Positions 34,855 to 48,545 of a stretch of 64,000 nucleotides of DNA are shown here, in pieces (the stretch's first letter is position 1; every line of letters starts with the position of its first letter). The DNA is from Tanypteryx hageni. Lineage: Eukaryota > Arthropoda > Insecta > Odonata > Petaluridae. The stretch lies in assembly GCA_028673005.1 (NCBI GenBank), contig CM054114.1, forward strand, positions 25,320,369-25,384,368, read 5' to 3'. Position numbers and translations under genes: made by a program. A model generated the notes under the pieces. The model saw only the letters and a list, made by a program, of their open reading frames with translations. It did no database searches and had not been told where the DNA came from.

Positions 34855-36059
34855 ACTGTTTTTATGAGAAACCGTAACATAGGCAAATACATACATTTTT
34901 TACATTAATTAATATATCCCCAAGCTTTATTTAATCATGGCCTCGTGTAATAGACAGAATTGCCGCTTACACGGAGCGTAGAGTGACAGTACCGTCATTA
35001 TATCCTGACCAACCGTGGTTACGAACATTCCATAGTTCGGAAAGCCTCCGGTCACGAACTTGGTCATGGAACACTTCGCGTCTTATATCGCCTCGTGTGC
35101 TTTTGTTCTAATCAAATGCCGTGCACCAAAAGACGCAGCCAACAAAATAAGTTGGTTTAGGTCATAGAGCGGTCTGATTATTTTCTGCTTGGTCTTAAGT
35201 TCTGTCCTCCGTCTATGATTCTTATAATTAGATTATTATGAGGTTAATTAAGAAATTGTTTATTTTATTGAAAAATTACACATAAATTTACTAGAATAAT
35301 TTTTAAATATCAGTGAGTAATGTCTCGTTTACATCGCCTGATGAGCCGCCTGGGCGCGTAGATTCCCAAAAAATTATTTATTCCTCTTTAAAACATAAAA
35401 ACGTAAACTTCGCACGGGCATTTAAAAGGAACAACGAATACACCGCTCAGAATCGTGTGCCGACTGGAGTTTCCAACAAGGGGAAAATCGGCGAAAAGAA
35501 ATTACTGCGTGAGGATTTACTTCCGCTGTGTCGTGCAGCGAGGTTCCTTCAGAAACTGTTACTTTTCCTCTTTTTTATTCCCGGCCCCTCGCACTTGTAA
35601 TTACGGAGCGGGAACCGTGATTAGACGATTCTGGAACCTTAAAAAAAAGAAGTCTCCTGGTAAGGTTTCATTCAGCCGGAAAAGGGATCGAGGAAAAGAG
35701 AGATAGAGAGAGAGAGGGAAGTAGCAGGGGATGGGAGGGAGGGATATAGAGGCGTAGAATGAGGAAAAAAGAAAGAAACGATCCCAATCTTCAACGCCTC
35801 CGCTTTACGATTTACTTTCCTCGTTTCCGCCCACCATTCTCATTCGTCGCGGCAGTAACCCCTCCAGAATCGAAACCTCATTAGAATTGGTAATGAAGGG
35901 ACAGCTAATTAGCAACGAGAGGAATAGTGAGAGAGAGAGAGAGAGAGGGAGAATACATTGTACTCTTTTCCATCCCACCCTCTCTCCATTTCCCATAAAA
36001 CCCCAAAGGCTCGCATTCCCACCAACCCTTTTCGCTTTGATCCTTTAGCGTACAAATCG
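34855..36059. other. noncoding
   Basis: AT-rich to about 35440, then GC-richer with a purine-rich block (35690-35780) and a GA run (35930-35950). The frames 35313-35706 show no domain. Confidence 0.45.
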
Positions 36060-37060
36060 AGCTCCTAGTGGTATGTCTTATTCCGTGAGAAGGATGAAGC
36101 GATATCTCTCTATCTCTTCATTTATCCTTCTATCTCTTTCTTTCTTTCTTACTTGCCATCCTGTTTCTCTCTTTCTACCTCTCACTCCTTTTATCTCACT
36201 CCATCTCTCTCTCTCTTTCCTCTTCCTCTGTCCCTCCCTATCTCTTTTCCTGCCTCTCTCCATACCTAAGCCTCTTCATCCTTCTCTCTCCTTCTTTCCA
36301 CCCTCTCTCTCCCTCTACCGCCTCTTTCTCCCCCTCCATCTGTCACTCCCCTCTCCCAATCTCTTTCTCTGCCTTTCTCCACATATCTCTTCTTTCCTCT
36401 CTCTCTCCCTCTCTTTCTCTACTCCCTCCTTCACTCTATCCATCCCACTCTTCCTCCCTCACTCCGTCCCACTTTTTCTCACTCTCACTCTTCCTTCCTT
36501 CCTCTTTCCCCTCTTTATTTTTCCCCTTTCCTTAAATGCAAGAAGGAAATAAACAGTATCTAGTTTCGTAAGGATCAGGTTTTCCCTATCTTCATGTCCT
36601 CATCTTCGCTTATACTTTTCTTTCATGTTTTCCTTTTCCTTTATTATCCGTATTGACTTCATCTTACTCTTAGCTTGGCCTTTTTCTTTATATAACCATT
36701 CTAGATCCTTCTATCTGCATTTATCTTTATTTTATATATATCCTAACTCATCCCTTTTCTTTATTCACCTCTATCTACTTCTATTTTCTGTCTCCATCCC
36801 CATCTTCATTATTCCCTTTGTCTCTCTTTTCTTTCACCCGCCTTAATTGGCTTTCGACCCTTTACTCCTATTTCCTTCCCTAAATAAAAATTCTTAGCTC
36901 TCTTACCCTTGGTACCTTAACTTTCCTCTCTTTTCCCTTATTTTTTTCTATTTTCTCCTAATTTTTTCACCTTTTTCGCTATCTATTCTGCAGCATCTTC
37001 TCCAATATACCACTCACTCCTCTTTCCATCACTCCACTATCTCCCCACTCTCTCTCCTCC
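36060..37060. repeat. polypyrimidine zone
   Basis: The plus strand is almost pure C/T from 36095 to 36530, then looser. The 159-codon frame at 36073-36552 is a Ser/Leu/Phe/Pro artefact. A very decayed copy of the retroposon end (TAAATGCAAGAAGGAAATAA) sits at 36533. Confidence 0.75.
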
Positions 37061-39690
37061 TTACTAGAAGACCACATGGCATCGATTTAAATGCAGATGA
37101 GCAAACTTCGTGTTTATTATGTCCTGTGAAGGCTCTCTTATTCCTCCCCAATCCTCATCCTCTTTTGTAGGGATTCGACTAAGGGATTTGAAGGAAGGGG
37201 AAGCCGAGGGAATGAGAAGAAGAGATCACGGCTCTATCCGCCAGGATTGCTGCACTCGGTCGGAATTTCCCGAATCGCTCGGGGCTTTTGTATCAGCGTT
37301 TTCGAGTCGATCACTGAATGTTCCGGAATCCTACCAATGGTTAGGCGAGGATTTGGTGGACGCTTTTGTAATAATGCGCTCAAGGTACTCGTCTTTTGCT
37401 CTGTGCGCGTTATTCAGCGTTTTCCGCCATCGAACACTGTAACTGTGCCCACGCATCAAAAATTGAAAATGAGGTTTTTAGCGTGCCTCTTAATTGCTTT
37501 TTGTTCTTATCTTCGGATATCGGAGATACTTTCGATAAAAAACCGTCATAATTTTCACGTATGATCTTTCTCCTTTGTATTTTGGCAATCATTCAGAAAT
37601 TAAATAAAATTCCGAAATATTGTTAGCAAAAAATTATTTAGGACGAATCTAATTATTTTTTCCTTAGTCAACGCCATGTCGCCATGGTCATAGTAAAGAT
37701 TAATAGCTAGATTTTTATATATGCACTGTCATAATTACATTGTCATAGATACACTGTCGTAGTTACATTTTCATAGTTAAGCCTGTTCATTGAGGATACG
37801 TTTTGTTGCACATGTAAAAAAGATAGATTTATTAATATTACAAGAGTTTCACCTTGGGCCTAGAGGCTCATAAAATTATAACGAAAGCTCACCAACTGCG
37901 TAGAATTGTCATAATTAAAACATAGTTGTTGATTTGAAAAGCGGGAATCAGTCATATCATTCTGTTTCCACACCGGTCTACAACTGCTCTCATTTTTCTC
38001 GTTAGAGTGAAATTATAAGCGCACGAACAAACATACGTATCCCTCCCTTAATCTGTAATTACATTGCAGCGCCGCTACCAGGATCTGGGTTAAACCGACG
38101 CGTACGCTAAGAGGTTCCTTTTCACGAAAGAGACTCGGTGCGATTGTGAATATATCAAATCGAAAGTTCATCCTCGTGCCACGTCTCCAAGATATCATCC
38201 GACCGAATGATGATTCCGGTATTACGATGCTAATTAAGACAGAAAATTTATGCAACAGATGTGTTGTGTTCGGTTCAGAATCCCGAAACCGCGTTTCGGG
38301 GTGCCGTACGGAGTTTATCGGAGCGGTTAATTATGAGAGAAGAGATATGACGCGTAAGTTTGGATGATTTTTTCTTCATTTGGCGGTGCATTAATTTATC
38401 AAACGAAAGAACAGCGGTAGCTTGAAAAACTGTGTCAAGCAATAGAGCTGGTAAAAAGGCTCATTTAATTTAATGCAAAGGTATTAGAATATGATTAAGA
38501 CACTTCACGATTACTGATTGTGAGACGCACGTGTCATCCGCTATAGGGATGACTAAATCTATAAATTAGTCATTAAAAAGGTTTATTTTTAAATATTGTT
38601 TGTTACGCAGCAGATAATTATGCAATTCGCGACATACCATGCGTTAAATTTATTAAACATATGATTAATAATAATTTCGTATTTGATTTACTCAAGTGGA
38701 ATTTTAAACCAAGCGTTTATCTATCTGGAGATTGCTGCTTTATGATGATAAATGCTAGCTCTACTTCTAATATCGTGTGATTTCCTGTCTATTCATGTTT
38801 ACCGATAATTTTTAGGAATATTAAAGAAATACGAATCATCTGAAGAATAAAAATGCGCCGAAAAAAATTTTTACTTAGGGTTTAGTATTCGAAAGTTTAA
38901 CACGAAGGAATATTTGCATTTTCCTTTGGAGACATTGCGCTGTCATATTTTTTAGCTTCTTGGTTTTTATCATCCTAAGATAACGCTGTAAAATATCTTG
39001 GAAGGTAGTTTTTTTTAAGTAATTTGCTTTTCGTCCACCCAAAAACAATGCCATTCACCGTCAACGATTATCTTCATGACGCTGCATTAAAATCTTCACT
39101 CGAGCAATCATTACGTACTTTTATAGTTTTAATCTTTTCCTAATAACATCAGCTACCTTTTTAAACGGTTCTAGAACGCAAAAGTCTTTTAGTTTCTGTT
39201 AGTAAATCCAAAAATATTCTCCCTTGCAATCTTTTTGCTACGTTATATATCTAATAGTTCCGCAGAAAACAGATTGTGCTTGAAAATTATACTCGATTTA
39301 ATATAAGAAATCTGGTGGTTTGCTAACGTATTTATCCCCAACATCTTGAATGTTATCTTATTGTCAGATTAGCTGCACGAACTCACAAAACCAAATGCCA
39401 CCTTCCTTTCGTGCTCTGATTCCTTCGTTGAAATCACCCTTGATGGCTTTGATGTAATCCTAAAAATTCTTCCCGAAAAGCTCCTTCTTCCTCGAGAAAT
39501 CATTCCCTTCCTTCAAAGTGGCACACACAAGAGTTTATTGCCAATGTATGTTGTAGCCATGGAAATGAAAATTAATAAATTCTGGAATTCGGTTTAAAAC
39601 ATTTCAAGGCGACACTGGATCATAGCTTTAAATTTTAATTTAACCGGTCATTTTCTTACGATAATTATTTTTCATTTTTTGCGTGATTTT
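37061..39690. other. noncoding
   Basis: GC-richer at 37110-37450 and 38050-38360 with frames of 60-110 codons, none recognisable. CGCGTAAGTTTG near 38351 looks like a splice donor at the end of an open frame, but there is no other support for an exon. Confidence 0.4.
37723..37785. repeat. ~16-bp minisatellite
   Basis: About four imperfect units of ACACTGTCATAGTTAC. Confidence 0.6.
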
Positions 39691-39955
39691 CAGTGGCTTT
39701 TCGAAAAGAATCCGCTTAAGCCTTCAGTTTGTCCGCCTGACTGTCTGACGCGCTAACTTCTCTTAAACAAAAGTAGACTTCGTTTTTTCGCCAACTGATT
39801 CAGTTTTTAGTTACTTTGTCCACTTTTTCTTGTGGAGGTCCGTCTGTCTAATTCCTAAACTAAAGCAGCTAGAGACATCGTTTTTACACCAATCGATTTA
39901 GTACTGTCTCATTGTGCTCATTTTCTCTGTTATTTGTCTGTCTGTTTGCCAGTAT
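39691..39955. repeat. GTCTG-type dispersed repeat with two internal units
   Basis: CAGTGGCTTTTCGAAAAGAATCC leads into GTCCGCCTGACTGTCTG. About 115 bp later comes a second GTCCGTCTGTCTAA unit with shared AAACNAAAG, CATCGTTTTT and TTAGTNACT-like blocks. The start matches 45719-45815. Noncoding. Confidence 0.6.
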
Positions 39956-42171
39956 AATTAATTTTTAAAAAATTTCATTCATGATCTGCTTCAGTAGCTT
40001 TTTCATCACTTGTTTTATTCATTGTCCAAGAAGGAACCCCGCAATTAGTTCTTCCGCCAGTGTCCACAAAGTCGTAGTTAAGCCACTGCGTTGCCATAAC
40101 TTTAAATATGGAATATCAGAAAACTTTTGATCAAAATTGTAAGCCATTAAAAATCACATTTCAAACCGAAATGTATATGATAGTTATTGAAAACAAAGAT
40201 CTCTCCTGAAATCTCTCGTTTGATAGATATTTAATGCCAGTCGAATGTCTCCGTCAAAATACCGAGAAAAAATTCAAAAGATCGTAAGAAAGTTCAAATT
40301 AAACGAAATGTTTTAGTGTTAAGTCACGCATCAGTAGTAACGATGCCATTTCGGCTAGCATAATATGTAAGTCTACCGATAACAACAAATAAGGTTTTAA
40401 TACCTTACGACAAGGAATAAAACTTTGAATAACAATTCGTAAAAGCAATCCGAGTCAGAGTAAGAAATCTTCCGGTACGTTTTTTTGCCTTCGCTCAATC
40501 CTTTATAATAACCTAGTTCCCTCGTTTCAAGATTGCGATTTGTATTTTCCTCTCCAACTGTTGTTGGAACTCACAAGTTGCATTAGGAGTGGAAGAGGCG
40601 TTAATTCAAGGCGGCGAATGAAGTGACTTCCCTCCTTAGCGTTTAATACGCAAAGCGAATGAAGGAACGAACTGCTAAATCGACGGGGTAACATCTGTTC
40701 GAGCCGTTCTCGGCGTCTCACCCTTCTCCTCTCCGCAACCTCCTTTACTTTTCTCCCATAACTCGAACCGGAGTAAACCAACGGGTCGGAAGGCGAATAA
40801 AACCATAGAGAGAGAATTTCTAGTAGTCCCGGTTTCCCCCGGGGTGTAATTAACAAGGAATTATTCCTCCTGATCGACGGCGCAGGGCGTAGCGGAGTCT
40901 AAAAAAAACATCGAGACATTCTCCCTGTTGCATTATCCGCTCTCGCCGCGCGAAACAAAGAAAAATTGCGATGACGTTTCAGTTGAATGTTTCCGGGACG
41001 ACGTGTGAATTTTGCCGAGGTGAGAGTTCGTTTCCAAAATCCCTCCATAGATGGCGTTGGGAAGAAATTGCGAGATTGCTTCGGAAATTACTAGTCTCTC
41101 TCTGCTGCCTACGAAAACCTGTTTGGACTCAGATTATTTTTTCTACGCTATAGCCGATCCTTAATTTAAACCTGGGCATTGATTCGTTGATAAATTGTTG
41201 TAATAACAAGATATCTTTCGTCAGCATGATTTGAACATAAAATAAAATTTTACTTAGGCAATCATTTCTCGCGTGCGTATAGCGAGAATGAGAAATTAGG
41301 AAGCAGAGAAAAGGGTAATTTTGTGAGCCATACTTTGTGATCAAAGGAATTAAAATATTAGTCTGTCGTGAGAACTAAATGCGTTTAATGATCAAGTAAG
41401 GACGATTATATGTTCCTAACTTCCTATTATTCTGTACCATGTGGTCATATAGAACTCTAGCAGCCTATAAAGCGCTAAAAATATTGTAAAAATGTGATTT
41501 TAATATACCATATTGCAGTTTCTAGTGTTTTGTAGTGTATTATTGTTTACTTTGTCGGCAAAGTAAATAAATTTGCTAGAGAATGTGTAACGCTGAGTTT
41601 TACTGTGCTCTCATGTCATCTCAAACGCTCGACATTCGCGATATGTAATAAAACTATGGTGTCGAATATTATTTTAAGTTGTTGGGCAAACATCTAGAGT
41701 GCATATTAACATTGAAAAGAAAGCTAATTGTGAAATGTCTCTATGGTAGAAAAGTGAGTGTTACGAGTCAAATATATGAGTTCGGATGGTAGTCTTTGGA
41801 GAAACAGCGTGAAAGGTCTAGGCATCGTCTTTTGCAGAAATTTAGAACCAAAGACATGGAAGATGAATTATCGGGTGTAATTAGGAGGACGCAGGGTGTA
41901 CGAGTAGAACACCGCAACCACACTGACAGGATAGGAGATATTAATTGTAGCACGGACAGACATGAGGGATTTGTTTTTCCTAAAATAATAAGAGTGCATA
42001 ACAGGAAAATAACGTCATAGATAAGCAATATTCACCTTTTGCCACATTCCATTTGCGTTGACTTGCAGGCTACAATTCAGATCCAGATAGCTTAATAAGA
42101 AAAGATTCCTAAGTAAAAATGATTGAGAATTAATGACACCTTCGAGTTGGATCAAAAATTAAGATATGGAA
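39956..42171. other. noncoding
   Basis: A GC/CpG-richer block at 40550-41110 carries frames on both strands (40527-40856 minus, 40971-41153 plus) without recognisable domains. The frame 41796-42020 is Arg-rich and unrecognised. No gene call is justified. Confidence 0.4.
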
Positions 42172-42953
42172 CAAGGTCGGGACGCCAATTTAAATCATTA
42201 TTACGCTAAAAAGTCTCACTATTGAACTTCTGTAGAGAAAAATGTCACTTTTTATTGGTTACCTAAAGTAAAAATCAGCTGCTCCGCATCACACTGCAAA
42301 ATTCAGCAGTTTTGAAGCATATCCTTCGAAATATACGCTCAATGAAAATATTACCATAATTCGTTGTTTTCCAATACAGTAATTTTTTAGCCATGTTGCC
42401 ACCATAATACTGCGGTCGTGAAAAAGAACATACAAAAAAGTCTTACTATCATTCTAATTCTAATCTAAAAAGCTACATTACAAAACTTAAATGGATTATT
42501 TGACCCGCTATTAATTCTTGATTTAGGGAAAGAATATGTCCTCAAGATTAGTAATGAGACCATTTCTGCAGCATCAGAGCCACAAGTCTACGATGCTGAT
42601 ATTGGAGAAACACTTGGTTAGATACATCCAGGAGCAAATACAAAAATTCTTTACAAAAGCGCACTCAAAGTTAACGATTTGCGGCGTCGAGAGCTAGGTT
42701 CTTCGGACATGCAAGAAACACGCATGCAGCGGGAAGATCATACTTATAGTACTCCACCTGTGCAGAATTTTTATAAATCGCAATGAGAAATAAACTACGT
42801 ATATTTTTTTAAATTTCTGATTTCACATATTTCTTACATTTCTTAGATTTGTGTGAAATATTTTATAAGAAACAATACATTGAGTTTTGGTCACTTAATG
42901 TATACTTCGCGAGCAGCGGAGGCCGCATGCAGCCCGTGAGTTTGAGACCCCTG
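42172..42953. mobile_element. candidate hAT element (right end clear, left end tentative)
   Basis: The right end, complemented, reads CAGGGGTCTCAAACTCACGG, a typical hAT terminus, followed by GTATGGAA (42954-42961). A similar octamer, ATATGGAA, lies at 42164-42171 directly before CAAGGTCGGGACG. Together they would define a 782-bp element with a 7-of-8 target duplication, but the left terminus matches the right one poorly. Noncoding. Confidence 0.4.
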
Positions 42954-42961
42954 GTATGGAA

Positions 42962-43974
42962 TGAATCCAATTCATAAATTATTTCAAGATCCGTAGCTCA
43001 AGACTGTTCAAAATGTGTATGGTTATTTTGTTTACCAAAATCACGACGATAAAACATCATTAAAGCGCTTATAACATGGAATACTTGAATTTCAAAACTT
43101 TAAAATTTCAACCTTTTACCGCTATGAACGAATTTCCGCTTGGGAATTTTCCAGGCTAGCAGTGCTGGTGACTGGCGTCAGCGTCTTAATTTTATCTCCT
43201 CAATCGCTGTTATTCTCTAAAAACGATTAATTGTTTGAGCCTGAGTGTGCGGTATTTCACCATTTTTATTTCATTAGTCACCATTGTAGCTAAAATCGCG
43301 CGGAAGCAGCAAGAAGTACCGCTAACGTCACCAACTTAAAATCATGACATTTTGTTGATTTCTTCTTAAATGTAGTCATTGAAGTTCATAAAATTATAGC
43401 TCCATTAATAAAAAACTTAATTTCATTGGGGGAAAATCTCATCAGCTTTTCTGTCTAGGCAATCTAGCAATTAAGGGCTTAAAAACATCGTCGTTACGGT
43501 TTTCTGGTTAGCGTCACTTAAGACCACCTTCATGCGAAGTGAGGAATGGCATTTCTTGCGCCTTACAAGATCGATTTAAACAACTCGCTTCATCACGCAG
43601 TTGGCACTAAAACATCTCACCGCGATAAATAAATCCACACGTTTGTATTTGGTTGTATTACCGCTTCTTAAAGATAGCGTTCGCGAGTGAGAGCCTGCAA
43701 TTGTGAATCCTCGCGCGTTCCTTAATTCCGTCTGCTCTGTACGCGTGATGACATGATTCGTCCCTTTGTAATTTATTGGACAAAACATGCTCTTGCAACA
43801 GATTACCTAACCTTAGTTAATTAGAACGAAAACGGAATTCGTCTTTTCTGCAGTTTAATGTAAACTGCCCGTAGAGACGAAAGAATTCTGCTACTGCTAC
43901 GCTTATTTTTGTACGCCCTATTAGGTTTTTGATAAGTGTGTCTGCATATTGTATGTGTGTGTGCGCGTGTTTGC
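42962..43974. other. noncoding
   Basis: No gene or repeat recognised. Confidence 0.5.
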
Positions 43975-44960
43975 TTGTGCGTGAGGCGAAGCGATTGGGC
44001 GAGAGTGGCGAAATTGAGGGAGAAACGGAGAGAAATAGAGAGTTCGTGTGTTTGTGGAAGAGACATATGATCGGTTGGTACACGTTTGAGGGGAGAAGAT
44101 GATATAAAAGAGAAGTCATAGATACGGAGAAAGAGAGGGATCGGAGAGTATTCAGACGCGTAGGGAGAAAGAGGGTGAGGAGGGAGTGAAAGGAGGGAGA
44201 GAAAGTAGTGAGGGAAACGTCAGAACGGGAGATCTACTCGAGGCGTCCGTCTGAAATGGGATGCGAAACCATAAATATCCCATGAATAAATATGTACGAA
44301 AGGCCTTCCAGACACTCCCCCTTGGGATATGGTTAGAGCTCGTATGAGGTGGTTGTGAGAGGAGAGGAGACGAAGAGGAAGAGCAGGGGAGGGAGAAAGA
44401 GAAAGAGAGAGAGAGAGAGAAAGAAAGAAGAGATGGGGTAGACAGAGTTGGAAGGGGAGTGAGGTAGGAATGAGAGTGAAATTGTAAAGGGAGAGGAGGA
44501 AGATGAAAGGAGAGAGAGAGGATTATGATGAATGGAGGAGAGAGAGGGAAGGGGCGAATGGGAGGGAAAAGGAGTGGGAGAGGGAGGAGGGAATTGAAAG
44601 CTGAAAGAAAGGGGAATTAGATTGGAAAAGAACAGTATGTAAAGCTATGGAAAGGAGAGAGAGAGAAAGAAAGAAGGAAAGATATGGATGGAGAGACAGA
44701 GTAATAGATATGGAACATATTGAAAAGGGATCAATGAGCGACAGTTGGATAGAGGTTGGTAGTGAGGGAGAAACGCAGAAAAAGGAGAGGGAAACAGAGA
44801 GGAGAAGAGAGAGGAGAGAAGAGAGGAAGAAAGAGGGAGTGGAGAAAGAGAGGGAGTAAAACAAAAGGGGGAATGGAAAGACAGAATTGGATTAAGATGC
44901 TCACACACAGACGGTGAGATAGAGAATAGAAATGAGAGGAATGGGATTACCGAAGGAGCT
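43975..44960. repeat. polypurine (GA) zone
   Basis: The plus strand is dominated by G and A (GAGA, GGAGAG, AAAGAGAG) for about 1 kb. The long frames on both strands, including 44523-45118 on the minus strand, are compositional. Confidence 0.8.
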
Positions 44961-46489
44961 GGAGCGCGATTGAAGAGGTATGGAACAAAGCAAGACAAGA
45001 GGAAGGGGTGGGGCAGAAGGAATGCTACAGAACAAATTAAAATTGAGAAAATACTGCGCGCCAATACGAAGAGAGTGGAACGTAGGTTCGAATGCACTCC
45101 CAAAATTTCCGCTGGCATAAATATGATGGAAGACGTTGCGAATGTTTCGAATCTTCATTTCGACTATTTATGGCGGGGCTGTTTTTCGGAAATAACAAAA
45201 GCTGACTTTACGCCCGTATAATCCGGGTATCAATGGTTATACGAATTTGTGTTTTTCGGAGAAAATAAGAACAATTTTTGCTTCCTTATCGTATATTTCG
45301 CTCTTTGCACTATTTCTAAAAGATTTACGTGTTCACATAAAATCTTTATGGCATAAAATCCAAGGTGGTAAGATATAAAACCCTTCCGAGTAACAAAACT
45401 TTTGATAAAAATATTCCCAGAAAATAAAAATTCGATAGTTTTTTGTCAGATGAAATTATTTTTCTTAGAGATATGATGTCCTCCCTTGCAATTTAAAAAT
45501 AAAAACTGATAAAGCTCCAATCGGTTGAAATACAGAGGTTTCTAATCCAGCCACATGCCTAAGCTACTATTACCATTCTGAGGAGGTCTTATTCCTAATA
45601 AAAGGGTTATTACATTGACAGGGACAAATATATATCAAAGAACAGTATTTAAATGTAATCTACAAAGACAAAAAATTAATTGAATTCAATTGAGCCATCA
45701 TCGAGAATACTGACCTTTTAGTGACTTTTCTAAAAGAATCGCTTGTGTATTCGGTTTCTCGATCCGTCCAAACGTCTGTTCGGTATATATCTCTGGAAGA
45801 AACAAAACTATAAAAGATAAATTGTCTATATGAGAGCTAGGCCCGACAATCAGCTGCTGAGGAGCGACCGGTGCCTTTTCCCAACCCCTTCGTTTCAATA
45901 CTACTCCATTAGCAAGACAAGAGAGGAAAGATGCACACATCATGGGTGCATACATGCGAAGCAGAGACGTTCTTTACGATTTATGTATTCATTTCAAAAA
46001 AGATAAGTATTATTGGCTTAGTTTAATGTCTAAGACCTGAAATGCCAGTAGTGACGCCAAGGAAATATCGAATTTTTTATTCACAGGCAGAAAAGAAGAG
46101 GGAAAATTTTGCAGCTTTTAACAATGGGAAATATCAACTGCCATGGCAGCGAGTCAACTGCCTTTAAATAGGAAAGATATTAGTATTACATAGCATCGAT
46201 ATAATGCTTTCAAAGGGAATTTATATCATATATTATGAGGCTTTCGATTTCAACCAAAGATGTAACCTTATGATGACGTCATGATCCTAAAACAAGAAAA
46301 AAGTGCGTAATTTGCTCTACAATTCCTCTGTCGCTTATTTGAAAATCAAAATAACGGAACTGCCTTCCATTGTTGCGCAACGTGATTATGTCAGCAAGTT
46401 TCCTGTACCGGATTTTACTTTACATATATATGAAATTTTACTAAATCCTGTTCTACTGTTCATGCGCTAAATCCACGCGCAGACATCTA
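44961..46489. other. noncoding
   Basis: AT-rich and unrecognised except for the GTCTG-type repeat at 45719. Confidence 0.5.
45719..45815. repeat. GTCTG-type dispersed repeat, short copy
   Basis: TAGTGACTTTTCTAAAAGAATC, TCGATCCGTCC and GTCTGTTCGG followed by AGAAACAAAACTA line up with 39691-39780. Confidence 0.55.
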
Positions 46490-46951
46490 ACAACTCGTCT
46501 TAAACCTTTTTTGATGGCGTAACCCTTTGAGAATTGTAAAAATTGCCACGTGGCTCCTAATTGATTTAAGATGATTTTGATATAAGCCTTTTTTTCATTA
46601 AAATGCATTACTGAGGTTTAATGCATATAAATAATAAAAATAAATTGGATACATTTCTACTGTTAACATGATTAACGACCAAGTGTCATATCTAGTTTGA
46701 AAAAAAACACCGATATTTCAATAATTTACTTACTGTGGTAAAAGAAATAATTTTCTATCCCAATTCCCCTTTGTTCTCAGTGATGCCCCAAAAACGTTTT
46801 AATACATTATTCGTGACCAAAAATCACATTCTCAAGTCACGTTTTAAAGTCAAAATAAGAAGAAAAATTATTATCTTTGACATTTTTGCATACCACTTTA
46901 AAACGCTGCACGCACGCAGGGGTACGCATACCCTCGGTTGAAAAACCCTAG
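46490..46951. mobile_element. decayed hAT-like element
   Basis: The left part (TTAAACCTTTTTTGATGGCG, TAACCCTTTGAGAAT) and the right part (complement: TAGGGTTTTTCAACCGAGGG, then TATGCGTACCCCTGCG) both look like hAT terminal sequence. No clean inverted repeat or octamer duplication could be matched, so these may be ends of two different relics. Confidence 0.35.
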
Positions 46952-47677
46952 GATAAATAATGCAGACGGAAACCACCGAAACGACCTACTGAGTCAAAGG
47001 TGAAATTAAGACGTGTTCCTCGATAACAAATCTAGAGGACAATTTATTTTGCTATATTTCATAATACTTCACATTCTTCATGCAGAATAGGGTTGAATAA
47101 ATGAAAGAGCCGATATGATTATTCGAACCTGACGAGCAGGTGAGATTATCTGCCAGTCGCGCCAGATGCTGAAGAAAGAAGGAAAACAAAAGACGGTTGA
47201 GCGCTGAACGAGGTGACAGGACACGCGTACCATAAAGTCAGAAAGGCTGATCACAGAGAAGTAACAACGTTAAGGAAGAGAAATCTCAAGAAGATGAGAG
47301 GGCGATCCAAGAGGTAATTTCTGGAGAATGTTGGGAAGAGAAGAATAAACATGAAAATGAGAGTGCGGGAGGAAGCCATAAAAAGAAAATGCGAGGAAGC
47401 TTTCAAAGATTAGAAAAAGAGAAAGGACGGCAGAGGTAAGAAAAAGGGATAAAGTTGGAAAGAAATTTTTTATAGGCATAAATACGTATACTCACACATA
47501 AAAAGTGCTAGAAAAACAGGCCCCCTGTCGCCATTGGCTATTGACGATGTTATTTTTCTGTAATGATTTATCAATTCAGTAAAGTTGACAATTAGGTAAT
47601 ATTTTTATTTACGCCGTATGTATGATGTAGATGTAGTAGTAGTAGTTTGTACACATTTAAAAACATTACATATTGAA

Positions 47678-47729
<52 letters not shown>

Positions 47730-48467
47730 TTTTAACTATGTAAGTTATCGGTCAAAAACTACTTCTGTCAAATAAATTAAACATAATAAACGACTCCTAT
47801 AAGAAACTTATCCAATTCAGCTAAAGCAGTATGTGGGCACTCAGAGAAAAATGTGGCGGGTAAATATATAGCCAATAAGCGTTAAAGGGCTAGATTTGAA
47901 TCAGATTTGCCCAGGCCAGTACATATGTGTTTGTTTGTGAGCATTTGTATATATATATGAACATTCCTAAATGTGTGTGAGCGTGTGACGGAAGAAAAGC
48001 AGCATGGCCGGCACAATGGGTGGTCTTCGCAAGTTTTGGAGAAGAAAAGAGGGCAATAAAAATTAATTGGAAGACGTTACGCGACGCCGTTAAAAAAATA
48101 GAAGGAAAGAAAAGGAACAGCTGTCACACGGCGTGTAAAAAAGAAGAAAGAGATAAAAGAGGAGAATCGGGAGGAAGTCGAGAAAGAAAGAAATGGAACG
48201 GAGGGAATATTTCGTTAGTACCAGTGACGTCATAACGGTATCACTTATTTTCCGTCTTTCATGAAGAAAAAATCGCATAAAACTGTACGGGGAATACTAT
48301 GGTGAGGAGTTTTGGCGATTCGGTGAAATTAGTGTAGCAAAAATGTCGGAACATAAACTCGGTAAATTATATTTAATATAACTGTTGGCGAGTCGCTGGG
48401 GGTGTCCAAGTAACAACCGTAAAAAGAAACACTAACACCGAAGTTTTTCCTGCTTATGCTCTTTTTC

Positions 48468-48470
<3 letters not shown>
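46952..48470. other. noncoding
   Basis: Purine-rich at 47160-47460. Nothing recognised except the microsatellite at 47683. Confidence 0.5.
47683..47727. repeat. (TA)n microsatellite
   Basis: About 22 TA units. Confidence 0.95.

Positions 48471-48526
<56 letters not shown>
48471..48526. repeat. (TA)n microsatellite at LINE 5' edge
   Basis: About 27 TA units ending about 20 bp before the first recognisable LINE codons. Confidence 0.95.
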
Positions 48527-48532
<6 letters not shown>

Positions 48533-48545
48533 AGCCTTCTATAAC

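Noticed and set aside
36073..36552. 159-codon open frame
   Set aside because: Lies entirely in a polypyrimidine tract; hydrophobic low-complexity translation, not a membrane protein gene.
38146..38367. Possible exon ending at a GTAAGT-like donor
   Set aside because: A single donor match without acceptor, homology or second exon.
40527..40856. 109-codon minus-strand frame in a CpG-richer block
   Set aside because: No recognised motif, no supporting neighbouring exons; composition alone is not enough to call a gene.
44523..45118. 113- and 157-codon minus-strand frames
   Set aside because: Complement of a GA tract with the same compositional cause.
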